Positions 13,192 through 19,624 of a stretch of DNA of 19,624 nt are shown piece after piece (the stretch's first letter is position 1; each line of letters begins with the position of its first letter). The stretch is from positions 1 through 19,624 of the forward strand of contig JBJXFI010000242.1 of NCBI GenBank assembly GCA_046154695.1, in the 5' to 3' direction. Source of the DNA: DALYLB01 sp046154695 (GTDB lineage Bacteria > Acidobacteriota > Blastocatellia > RBC074). A model generated the notes under the pieces. The model was not told the origin of the DNA. It worked only from the letters and a program-made list of their open reading frames with translations, and searched no databases. Position numbers and translations under genes: made by a program.

Positions 13192-15390
13192 TCATCGGCC
13201 CGTAACGACGGCCTGCGCGCTTCCGACATTTCCATTTGCGTCGAAGGCGCGGAAGGCGAGGACGTGCGGCCGGGCATCGGGCAGCGAGAGGCGGACGCGA
13301 AACTCTTCCCGTCTGGAGTCGGCGATGCCGTCGGCGGGAAAGAGGCTTTTCCACCCGGTCCCGTCGAGTTGATATTCACCGCGACGAATGATCGAGGTGG
13401 CGTCCGAGGCGCGGAAGAGGATCTCGACGATGTTTCCGGAGACGCGCGGGGAGTCCGCGGCGACCGCGGGCGGCGTGTTGTCGACCTCGACCGGCTCGGT
13501 CTCCTGATCGTCGATCAGCGCAAGCGGCGCGGGATTGGAGAGCGCGTCCGAGGCGACGATCTTGAAGACATACCTGCCGTCGGGAAGCGCGTTGGCGTCG
13601 ATGGTGTAGTACATTTCGCGCAGCCCCGTCTTGAGCGGAAAGAATTCCCCGCCCGCGGCATTGCGGTAATAGACGGCGAACTCCAGGAGGTCGCCGTTGC
13701 GATCCTCCGCCTGCCATTGCATCGAGGCGGCGCCCCGCTGAAAGAACCTGCGCGGAGGAAGGACCGGCATGCCCGATCCCGCCGCCGCCGCGTCCATTCC
13801 CTGGGGCTCGGCGCCCATATCGATCGGAGGCTGGGGCAGGGCCTGCAGGGCGACCCCGCTCGGCAGCACATTGAGAGAGGTGATGCGAGGCGCGAGATTC
13901 CGCGGAAGATACGAGACGACAACTTCCCGCAAACGGGGCGCGGCCGATTGCGGCACCCGGCGAAGCGAAGCTCGCCACTGCAGGAACCGGGCCGGCGGGC
14001 TCTTGATCGCGTCTCCCTCGGCATTTGTAATGGGCGCGGACCAGTCGCTCCAGGTCGAGTCCGGATTGGCGGTGTTGCCGCTCCTTGTCTGGAATTCAAT
14101 GACCCCCTCGCCGACCCAGGCGATGCGCCCCCAATTCGCGGTGGCCACCGCATCCCGCACGGATGATGTGTAAACGCCGCTCGCGCCCGGCTCCGCGGTG
14201 AGTTTGAAGAGCTTCCCCAGATTGGAAGCCGCCGCGAAGAGCTGATTTCCGACGCGCACGAAGCGCGAGGTCTGCGCCTCGGAGGACTGCGCGACCAGCG
14301 AGGGCCGCTGCGATGCCGACACGCCGTAAATCCGCCCCTTCTGCCCCGTGCCGATGATGACCTGCTGTTCGCCTTCCAGCGCGATCGCGAATGCCGCCGC
14401 CTCTTTGGAATCCCAAAGCAGGTCGCTCGCGCCGTTCCCATCGAGTCGATAAAGCGCCGCTTTGGATTGCTGCCCCGAACCGGCTCCCGGCGTGGGGCCG
14501 GACACCGCGCCGGACGGATCGAGCGTCTGCACGTCGCTGATCGTTATCGTGATCCCCTCGTCGGCCCCCATCAATGCGGGCGGCGCGGATGAAGCGATGG
14601 CGGGCGCCGCATTGGTCGCGCCGCTTCCCGCCGCCTCCGACAACGCCAGCGCGTAGATCTCTCCGTCGCGGCCGATCGCCAGGTCCCGAATCTCCCGCTG
14701 CGATGAGTCGAAGAGGGTGAAGACCTTCCCCTCCGGCGAGATCCGCAAAACGAATCCCCCCGGATCGGTCCCCGCAATCACATTTCCCGCCGCATCCAGC
14801 TTCATTGCCGTGATGTTGGTCTGAGTCGTCTTCACAAAGGGGAGGCCCGAACCGTCCGGATTGACGCGATAGATGATCCCCTTGTCTCCCGTGCCGACCA
14901 GCAGGCGCCCCTGCCCGTCAAACGCCAGCGACCAGATATATTTGGTCTTCGGATCGAAGAAGACCTTCGCCTCTCCCGCGGGGGTGATTCGATAGACCTT
15001 CCCGTCGGGCGCCGTTCCCGCATAGACATTTCCCTGCCGATCGACCGCCAGCGCCATCACATCCAGTTCCGAGGTCTTGTAGAGCAGGCTTCCCTTCCCG
15101 CCCGCGTCCACCTTGAAAACGCGCCCGTCATGGCCGGTGCCCAGAAAAATGTTCCCTGCGGAATCGGCGACCGCCGACCAGATATACGCCTGCTTCGTAT
15201 CGAAGACCTCCGCCAGCGCGGGCGCCAGCGTCAGGGTTCCGTTATCGGCGATGGAAACGCCCACGGCGTCTCCCTTCTCGATCTCCGCCCGCGTGTTGAC
15301 CCGCCAGAAGACCGGGCCGCCCGCCGACACCGGGAGAATCCAGATGAAAAGACCGCAAATGGAAAGGCCCGCAAGAATGTATTTTCGCAT
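13192..15390 (-). CDS. Secreted beta-propeller repeat protein
   Basis: 732-residue exported protein. The signal peptide covers about residues 1-23. Blade-like repeats follow with a period of 41 residues, starting near 69, 110, 151, 192 and 233, each with the pattern ...A.D..GN...GT..DG.VYR.... A low-complexity Ala/Ser/Gly/Pro insert (about 251-310) interrupts the series. Two further degenerate blades lie at about 329-356 and 374-397. Next is a region with STWSDWSAPI and RFLQWRASLRR (445-477), then Ig/fibronectin-like strands (about 500-732). No catalytic motif is apparent; a binding or scaffolding role is likely. The ATG at 15390 was chosen because it begins the signal peptide; neither it nor the ATG at 15432 has a good Shine-Dalgarno. 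It lies 82 bases after the S55-like gene and is probably co-transcribed with it. Confidence 0.85.
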   Translation of the reverse strand: MRKYILAGLSICGLFIWILPVSAGGPVFWRVNTRAEIEKGDAVGVSIADNGTLTLAPALAEVFDTKQAYIWSAVADSAGNIFLGTGHDGRVFKVDAGGKGSLLYKTSELDVMALAVDRQGNVYAGTAPDGKVYRITPAGEAKVFFDPKTKYIWSLAFDGQGRLLVGTGDKGIIYRVNPDGSGLPFVKTTQTNITAMKLDAAGNVIAGTDPGGFVLRISPEGKVFTLFDSSQREIRDLAIGRDGEIYALALSEAAGSGATNAAPAIASSAPPALMGADEGITITISDVQTLDPSGAVSGPTPGAGSGQQSKAALYRLDGNGASDLLWDSKEAAAFAIALEGEQQVIIGTGQKGRIYGVSASQRPSLVAQSSEAQTSRFVRVGNQLFAAASNLGKLFKLTAEPGASGVYTSSVRDAVATANWGRIAWVGEGVIEFQTRSGNTANPDSTWSDWSAPITNAEGDAIKSPPARFLQWRASLRRVPQSAAPRLREVVVSYLPRNLAPRITSLNVLPSGVALQALPQPPIDMGAEPQGMDAAAAGSGMPVLPPRRFFQRGAASMQWQAEDRNGDLLEFAVYYRNAAGGEFFPLKTGLREMYYTIDANALPDGRYVFKIVASDALSNPAPLALIDDQETEPVEVDNTPPAVAADSPRVSGNIVEILFRASDATSIIRRGEYQLDGTGWKSLFPADGIADSRREEFRVRLSLPDARPHVLAFRAFDANGNVGSAQAVVTGR

Positions 15391-15472
15391 TTCGATGATT
15401 CGGTTGATGATTGGGAAAAAGGAAAAAGGCATATATCAGGCGGTTCTGCTTGAACAACGATCGAGCCGCGCC

Positions 15473-17347
15473 TTATTGATTAACGACGTTGATGGTCAGC
15501 GTCCGCTGGCCCGAGAGGACGAACTCGGCCGGCGCCAGCTCTTTTTCGTAGATCGATGCCGACCGGGTAAGCGTGTATCCGCCCGCGGTGCGATCGGAAC
15601 CGAGGGTTGCGAGGATCGAGGGCGGCAGACTGGGCAGTTCTTCGTTCTTGATGACCGCGCCGTTTTCCGCACGCGCCAATCGCACATAAAGGCGATCGGC
15701 CTTGCGGATGCGGTTGAGTTCCCGGACCAGTTGATCGAGCGATTTCACCGTGAAGCCCGCGCGCGGCTCGGCGGCCTGCAGGGCGCCGCCATCCCCCACG
15801 ATGATCTGCAGCGGTCCGATGGGGGCGTCCTGCGGAATCTCGACCTGAATCCGCTCGACATATTCGATTCCGCCATCCGTGCGCGCGAACGCCTGGATCT
15901 CGACCTTCTCTCCCCGATGAACCTCCGTGCGATTGATCCAGAGGCGATCGAGCTGCGCCGTGCTCCGCGCGTCGAGCGAGGTGATGTCATAGACCACCTT
16001 CTCGAATTGCAGATCCTTGAAGCCGCTGTTGAAGAGCACGCCGATCGGCTGGGAGGTGGCGAAGGCCGCCGCCAGCGGCGCATTCATCGACATCGAGAGC
16101 CGGTTTTCGATGTTGATCTCGGGCAGGCTCTTGAGTTTGATCTGCGTGCGGATCTGAAGGGTGGAGTCGCCGATGGAGCGCTCCGTGGAGTTGATGGCGC
16201 CGATCATCGTCATCTGCAGCAGAATCGGCGTCAGAAATCGATCGGCGACCATGTCGTATTTGTATTCGCGAGTCTCGCCGCGGCTGGTTTTGAGATTGAT
16301 CTCGACGGGAATCATCCGGGGAGAGACGCCGAGCTCCCCATAAATTCCCGTGGCGCGGTCGCCGCGCATCGTTCCGACCATCGCCGTCGGATAGCTCAGC
16401 TTGAAGGAGGTCGCGCTCGAGGACATCACCGTGACGACCTCGCCCTCGTGCATCGGAAACTCCGAGACGCCGAGCGAGAGGAAGGGATGTCCGAAGGCGT
16501 AGATGCGGTCGCCGTCCCGGTAGGTCACGGTCCCCGCCGCGGCCAGCGAATAGTCGCCCCGCACCAGCGGAACGACGATCGTCGAGCCGGGCTTGAGCGT
16601 GTTCGCATCGGCCTTCTTCAAATCACCGATCTCGGCCGTCCCCGCGATCCCCGCAACCGGATTGAACCCCCAGGATTGAAAGATCGGCGCGAATCGCGCG
16701 ACGACGTCCGCCGGAATCCCCGAAATGGCCAGCGGCGTGGCGATCGGCACGAGCATCTGCCCCGAAGCCGCGGCGTTCACGGCGCCGCGCCCGCCGGCAT
16801 CGCCGCCGCTCATGCTCTTGAGAAACTGCCGGTATTCCCGGGAATCCTCCTGAAACGCAATCTCGGAGAATGAGACCGGCCGGGGCGCATCGACCTTCTG
16901 CTCTTCGCCCTGCCGCTGCTCGAAGACCTCGATCATATGCTGGATGGGCGTAATTCCGGCGATCGGATCCTTGGCGAACTGATACCCGAAGGCGACGGCG
17001 CCGAGCAGCTTTCCATCGATGTAAACCGGGCTGCCGCTCATTCCCTGAAAGACGCCCGTGTGGTTCATCTCCTCGCCCAGCAGCTTCGAAAGCACCGCGC
17101 TCTGGCGGGGAAACTGGAATCCCTTGATGAGCCCCAGAATCTCCAGCTCGAATGCCTTCGGCTCGCCCCCGGCCATGACGGTATACCCCGTCGCGCGCAT
17201 CCCGGGCTTCACCTGATCCAGCGGAAAGAACTCGGTCTTCGGCGCGGAACCACCGGCCGTCCCCGCTCCCGACGGAGAGGCCGTCTGCGCCCCCACCACG
17301 GCCGCGCCACAAAGCAGCCATACAATCAGCGTCGCCAATCGCCTCAT
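15473..17347 (-). CDS. SpoIVB/S55 peptidase-like exported protein, rearranged motif order
   Basis: 624-residue protein with a signal peptide (about residues 1-20). The N-terminal third has KPGMRATGYTVMAGG (47-61), then QGMSGSPVYIDGKLLGAVAF (101-120) and KDPIAGITPI (126-135), matching the serine-containing end of the SpoIVB peptidase family (MEROPS S55). The GTVTYRDGDRIYAFGHPFL segment (272-290, His287), matching the histidine-containing part of the family, comes later rather than earlier. The C-terminal 200 residues look like beta-rich binding domains. It is probably periplasmic. Protease activity is inferred from motifs only. The ATG at 17347 has GAGGT eight bases upstream; an upstream TTG at 17371 is less likely. 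It is first gene of a probable operon with the beta-propeller gene and is divergent from mobA. Confidence 0.85.
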   Translation of the reverse strand: MRRLATLIVWLLCGAAVVGAQTASPSGAGTAGGSAPKTEFFPLDQVKPGMRATGYTVMAGGEPKAFELEILGLIKGFQFPRQSAVLSKLLGEEMNHTGVFQGMSGSPVYIDGKLLGAVAFGYQFAKDPIAGITPIQHMIEVFEQRQGEEQKVDAPRPVSFSEIAFQEDSREYRQFLKSMSGGDAGGRGAVNAAASGQMLVPIATPLAISGIPADVVARFAPIFQSWGFNPVAGIAGTAEIGDLKKADANTLKPGSTIVVPLVRGDYSLAAAGTVTYRDGDRIYAFGHPFLSLGVSEFPMHEGEVVTVMSSSATSFKLSYPTAMVGTMRGDRATGIYGELGVSPRMIPVEINLKTSRGETREYKYDMVADRFLTPILLQMTMIGAINSTERSIGDSTLQIRTQIKLKSLPEINIENRLSMSMNAPLAAAFATSQPIGVLFNSGFKDLQFEKVVYDITSLDARSTAQLDRLWINRTEVHRGEKVEIQAFARTDGGIEYVERIQVEIPQDAPIGPLQIIVGDGGALQAAEPRAGFTVKSLDQLVRELNRIRKADRLYVRLARAENGAVIKNEELPSLPPSILATLGSDRTAGGYTLTRSASIYEKELAPAEFVLSGQRTLTINVVNQ

Positions 17348-17362
17348 AATTTCAAACCTCTT

Positions 17363-17391
17363 TTGTGTCAAATCTCACGGGTAAGTATCAT
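17363..17391 (+). promoter_or_regulatory. Possible sigma70-type promoter of mobA
   Basis: TTGTGT (17363-17368) and TATCAT (17386-17391) are separated by exactly 17 bases. The -10 element matches consensus at five of six positions, the -35 element at three. Transcription would begin near 17398, about 30 bases before the mobA ATG. The space between the divergent genes is only 80 bases, so both promoters must be packed here. Confidence 0.4.
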
Positions 17392-17427
17392 TCGATCCTG
17401 TGAGCACTATACCACAGGAGGTTGGGA

Positions 17428-18066
17428 ATGATTGAATGGGGAATCATCCAGGCGGGGGGCAGGAGCTCCCGTATGGGAGCGGATAAAGCATGGCTGGAGG
17501 TTGCGGGAGAACCGCTGATCGAGCATGGACTTTCGGCCCTCCGCCCGGTCGCGCATCGACTCGCCATCGTCATCAGCGAGGCGATGCCGAACGCGGATCG
17601 GTACGCGGCGCTGGCCGCGAAATGGACCGCCCGCCTGCTCATCGACGGGCACGGCTATCTCGGCCCTCTCGGCGGGATCCAAACCGCCCTCGCCATCCCG
17701 CGGCGTCACCCGTCCGTTCGCGACGCCTCCGCGATCCTCGCCTGCGACCTCCCCTTCATCACATCCGCGCTCCTCGCCCGATTGGCTGAGATCCATCAGG
17801 CGGGGGATTATGATCTGACCCTCCCGGAGGATGCCGAAGGAAGGGCGCAGCCGCTGGCCGCCATCTATTCCTTCCGCTGCCTGCCCGCGGTTGAGCGGCT
17901 CCTGGCCGAAAACAGCCTCCGCGTCGATGGCCTCTATTCCCTCGTCCGGACCCGCAGAGTCGGCAGCGACGAATATCGATCCCTGTTTTCAAACCAGGCC
18001 GACGCCGAACGCTGCCTCGTCAATCTCAACACACGGGAAGACGCGCGGCGGAACCTCTCTCCCTGA
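17428..18066 (+). CDS. mobA: Molybdenum cofactor guanylyltransferase MobA
   Basis: 212-residue cytoplasmic nucleotidyltransferase that transfers GMP from GTP to molybdopterin-Mo to give the guanine dinucleotide cofactor of DMSO-reductase-family enzymes. The nucleotide-binding signature AGGRSSRMGADK is at residues 9-20. The metal-binding CDLPF is at 106-110, QPLAAIY at 141-147, and the family's typical end NLNTRED at 199-205. Length is normal. The ATG at 17428 is preceded by GGAGG six bases upstream; an in-frame TTG at 17422 lies inside the ribosome binding site and is rejected. It is the only plus-strand gene and no other cofactor gene is adjacent. Related CofC or MocA-like proteins share the fold, but the motifs favour MobA. 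Confidence 0.93.
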   Translation: MIEWGIIQAGGRSSRMGADKAWLEVAGEPLIEHGLSALRPVAHRLAIVISEAMPNADRYAALAAKWTARLLIDGHGYLGPLGGIQTALAIPRRHPSVRDASAILACDLPFITSALLARLAEIHQAGDYDLTLPEDAEGRAQPLAAIYSFRCLPAVERLLAENSLRVDGLYSLVRTRRVGSDEYRSLFSNQADAERCLVNLNTREDARRNLSP

Positions 18067-18069
18067 AAA

Positions 18070-18096
18070 ACGAAACGGCCCCCGTCGCGGGGGCCG
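18070..18096 (-). terminator. Intrinsic terminator of the redoxin gene
   Basis: CGGCCCCCG (18076-18084) and CGGGGGCCG (18088-18096) form a perfect 9-bp GC stem with a TCG loop. On the minus strand the stem is followed by TTTCGTTTTTC, a typical T-rich tail, and it lies 27 bases after the redoxin stop codon. On the plus strand it begins nine bases after the mobA stop but has no T-run, so it serves mainly the minus-strand transcript, although it may also block mobA read-through. Confidence 0.85.
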
Positions 18097-18123
18097 CCGT
18101 GAGCGCTCCATCGCCATGCCGCT

Positions 18124-18711
18124 TTATAACCTGGCGACCGTCTTCATCAAACTTTCCAGGGTCCCTTCATCGAGCGAGCCGAGCCCCGCCCATTCCACCA
18201 CACCTTCGGGAGAGACGAGGACCAGTTGCGGAAGCATAACAACGCGAAACGAACGTTGAATCGCCATATTCGGCATCCGGATCATGGTCAGTTGATCCTT
18301 TTCCGAAGCGTGCTTCCGCATAAACAACGGATCCACTTCCGGTTCCAGGTAAAGTCCGACGGCACGCAGCGTGGGGGAAGCGACCTTGGCGGAAATCTTC
18401 CTCCATTGCGGAAACTGTTTCTCGCAAGAGGCGCATCCCTGCGCGAAGATATAGAACAGATGCCGGGTCTTTCCGTCAAACCGGACCGGGAAGCTCCGCC
18501 CCTCCCAGTCCTCTGTCGAAAAAGCCGGGATCAGATCCCCGACCATCGTCCCCGGCGGACCGGAAAGCGTCCCCGGAACCGCCGCCTCCCTCTTGCTCAG
18601 CGACGCTCTCAACTCCTCATTCTGACGATACATCATCACGAGAAACACCAGACTAATGATCACCGTGAGCGTCAAAATGGAATAAGTAATATCAATTCTC
18701 GATTTAACCAT
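18124..18711 (-). CDS. Membrane-anchored redoxin (TlpA/AhpC-TSA-like)
   Basis: 195-residue thioredoxin-fold protein. Residues about 8-28 form an N-terminal membrane anchor, with the rest predicted to be outside the cytoplasmic membrane. The redox motif is FAQGCASCEKQFPQW (89-103; Cys93 and Cys96). The strand and loop with the probable cis-proline are VVMLPQLVLVSPEG (157-170; Pro161). These features fit periplasmic thiol-disulphide oxidoreductases of the TlpA/ResA class. No Shine-Dalgarno is visible before the ATG at 18711; it was kept because it begins the anchor. The gene follows a secreted cysteine-containing peptide gene by 197 bases and ends at a strong terminator. Partnership with that peptide is inference. 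Confidence 0.88.
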   Translation of the reverse strand: MVKSRIDITYSILTLTVIISLVFLVMMYRQNEELRASLSKREAAVPGTLSGPPGTMVGDLIPAFSTEDWEGRSFPVRFDGKTRHLFYIFAQGCASCEKQFPQWRKISAKVASPTLRAVGLYLEPEVDPLFMRKHASEKDQLTMIRMPNMAIQRSFRVVMLPQLVLVSPEGVVEWAGLGSLDEGTLESLMKTVARL

Positions 18712-18737
18712 AACGTGTGGGAGTTTTGCCGTAAAGG

Positions 18738-18774
18738 CGGGTATGCGAGGCGATACGGCAATCTCGCATACCCG
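18738..18774 (-). repeat. 12-bp inverted repeat upstream of redoxin gene
   Basis: CGGGTATGCGAG (18738-18749) and CTCGCATACCCG (18763-18774) are perfect inverted repeats with a 13-base loop. They lie 27 bases before the redoxin start on the minus strand, with no following T-run. The core CTCGCATAC occurs again at 19257-19265, upstream of the peptide gene, which suggests a dispersed repeat family or a shared binding site. Confidence 0.55.
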
Positions 18775-18850
18775 GAGTAAGTGCTATTTTTCAATAACAC
18801 CGGTTAACACTGCATATAGCTTAATGAATACCGACAAAACCCGCGCGGTC

Positions 18851-18884
18851 ATGGCGATAAAACACGATTCCGTTTTCGCGCCAT
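18851..18884 (-). other. Hairpin downstream of the small peptide gene
   Basis: ATGGCGATAAAAC (18851-18863) and GTTTTCGCGCCAT (18872-18884) pair over 13 positions with two mismatches and an eight-base loop. The hairpin lies 24 bases beyond the peptide stop codon on the minus strand. It could stabilise the 3' end of a short peptide mRNA or partly terminate transcription before the redoxin gene; there is no clean T-run after it. Confidence 0.45.
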
Positions 18885-18908
18885 CGAACGGGGCTCCGCA
18901 TTCTTCAA

Positions 18909-19097
18909 TTAGTCTACGACGCAGGCGGCCTCGACACAGTCACTTCCGTCCAGTCTGCCGTAGTCCCATCTCGGCAGATTGCAGTTGCAAGACGGAGGCA
19001 GCGCGCTCGCCGACGGCGTGAACGCCATCGAGATCATGCCGATTCCGATTGTCGAGAGTAACAAGGCAATTGAAAGACACACTTTCAACGTTTTCAT
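18909..19097 (-). CDS. Small secreted cysteine-containing peptide
   Basis: 62-residue precursor. Residues 1-32 are a signal peptide: a basic start (MKTLK), a hydrophobic core, and an Ala-Ser-Ala cleavage site before Leu33. The predicted mature peptide is 30 residues, with cysteines at 37, 39, 54 and 59 and a central LPRWDYGRLDGSD; it is net acidic. The four cysteines could form two disulphides. The frame is open back to 19214, but the ATG at 19097 has a very strong AGGAGGAG four bases upstream and starts the signal peptide. I do not recognise the family. It precedes a membrane-anchored redoxin on the same strand, suggesting the redoxin acts on its cysteines. A bacteriocin, signal peptide or redox carrier are all possible. 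Confidence 0.75.
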   Translation of the reverse strand: MKTLKVCLSIALLLSTIGIGMISMAFTPSASALPPSCNCNLPRWDYGRLDGSDCVEAACVVD

Positions 19098-19138
19098 ATC
19101 TCCTCCTAAAGTTGTTAATAACGTGAGGCGACATTTAA

Positions 19139-19166
19139 GTGAGGAGGTAGCTCTTCCGGTGAGGAG
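19139..19166 (-). promoter_or_regulatory. Direct repeats complementary to the peptide gene's ribosome binding site
   Basis: GTGAGGAG occurs at 19139-19146 and 19159-19166, 20 bases apart. On the minus strand these read CTCCTCAC, lying 42 to 70 bases upstream of the peptide ATG. Their CTCCTC core, extended to CCTCCTC in the copy nearer the gene, can pair over six bases with the gene's own AGGAGGAG. They may form a translational off-switch or simply be a repeat. Confidence 0.35.
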
Positions 19167-19180
19167 AACAAGTTGAGCCC

Positions 19181-19209
19181 AATCTAGCGTCAGATTTCCG
19201 GAAAAGCAA
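19181..19209 (-). promoter_or_regulatory. Weak candidate promoter of the peptide gene
   Basis: On the minus strand TTGCTT (19209-19204) and TAGATT (19186-19181) are spaced by 17 bases. Matches to sigma70 consensus are three and four of six, so support is modest. It would give a leader of roughly 75 bases that includes the two anti-Shine-Dalgarno repeats. Confidence 0.25.
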
Positions 19210-19530
19210 TGCACTTTTTAAGAATAACTGAATGTAACAATTTGACCTACAGGGGGCTCGCATACGCCCCTACACGAAGCGCGAAATGAGCGTGAAATAC
19301 CCCACGCTGACCGGGGGTGTAAGCCTCATGCCCGCGGCGGAAAAGCTTCATCGATGAAAAAGCGGCGCCTTGCAAGTTGCGGGGGGGATTTGGCGGACAC
19401 CCGGGGAGGGAGTCGCCGCAGGCCGGCCGACAATTTTCAGACGACAGCGCGGTTCACGTTTTTGCGCAAGCGGAGGGTGTGATTAAAAGTGGGACACAAT
19501 TTCGCGATATAGACAATCGGCGCATCGTTG

Positions 19531-19585
19531 TGTTCCGAAGGAACACCAGATGGTAGCCGGCGGTGGAGCGAAGCGTAACCGCCGG
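19531..19585. repeat. REP-like palindromes at the right end
   Basis: TGTTCC-GAA-GGAACA (19531-19545) is followed by CCGGCGGT/ACCGCCGG (19557-19564 with 19578-19585), whose loop is GGAGCGAAGCGTA. The GAA loop mirrors the TTC loops of the palindromes at 2-96, as expected for related elements in opposite orientation. Sequence identity between the two ends is limited to this style, so common origin is tentative. Confidence 0.5.
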
Positions 19586-19624
19586 AATTGACGGGAAAAA
19601 CCATCAAGCCCCGGCAGGGAGATC

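Larger units (their letters stand above)
19098..19624. other. Terminal non-coding stretch
   Basis: No open frame here looks coding, and no partial gene enters from the right edge. Contents seen: the leader of the small peptide gene with two GTGAGGAG direct repeats, a GGGGC/GCCCC hairpin around TCGCATAC (19253-19270), a G-rich segment near 19381-19387, and terminal palindromes. The middle (about 19275-19500) shows nothing I can name. Confidence 0.6.

Noticed and set aside
15113..16873. 586-codon plus-strand open frame opposite the S55-like gene
   Set aside because: Arg/His/Asp-rich antisense frame; the minus-strand product has a signal peptide and recognisable motifs.
17343..17371. Consensus TTGACA on the minus strand with TATGAG 17 bases later
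   Set aside because: The -10 element would contain the start codon of the S55-like gene, so it cannot serve as that gene's promoter.
1..19624. Mobile element, prophage or defence island
   Set aside because: No transposase, integrase, phage or toxin-antitoxin gene and no target-site duplications were seen; the content is pilus, exported proteins and cofactor metabolism.

Overview
This window comes from a GC-rich diderm (outer-membrane) bacterium. It encodes a secretin, several proteins with Sec-type signal peptides, and a periplasm-facing redoxin. The phylum cannot be fixed from sequence alone. From memory, the palindromic repeats at both ends and the S55-like/beta-propeller gene pair recall genomes of Planctomycetota, Acidobacteriota or related candidate phyla. 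No transposase, integrase, CRISPR array, rRNA or tRNA was seen.

Region 1 (about 1-11200, minus strand) is a compact tad locus for a Flp-type (type IVc) pilus. In transcription order it holds two tandem Flp pilins, prepilin peptidase CpaA/TadV, CpaB/RcpC, secretin CpaC/RcpA, a TadG-like protein, two TadE-like pseudopilins, CpaE/TadZ, the motor ATPase CpaF/TadA, and platform proteins TadB and TadC. The parts cover pilin and pseudopilins, processing, outer-membrane pore, localisation, motor and inner-membrane platform. No TadD-like TPR protein, CpaD/RcpB or dedicated regulator lies in the window. A terminator-like long hairpin separates the pilin genes from cpaA. It fits high pilin expression with reduced read-through into the machinery genes.

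Region 2 (11175-12604) is about 1.4 kb without a convincing gene. Its pilin-proximal half holds a run of hairpins (11619-11765). One of these reuses the 11-base arm of the hairpin downstream of the pilins. The other half is AT-richer and otherwise blank.

Region 3 (12605-17347, minus strand) holds three exported proteins: a SpoIVB/S55-like protein whose motif order is rearranged relative to SpoIVB, a large beta-propeller protein, and a small secreted protein behind a 13-bp palindrome with a T-run. The first two look like a functional pair of unknown role.

Region 4 (17428-18066, plus strand) is mobA, for molybdenum cofactor guanylylation, divergent from region 3.

Region 5 (18124-19097, minus strand) pairs a 62-residue secreted peptide, four-cysteine after cleavage, with a membrane-anchored CxxC redoxin. 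Hairpins lie between them, and possible anti-Shine-Dalgarno repeats lie in the peptide leader. This is one of the more novel-looking parts of the window.

The last ~500 bases are non-coding and end in palindromic repeats similar in style to those at the start. Start codons were mostly chosen by Shine-Dalgarno spacing. Several are internal to longer open frames.
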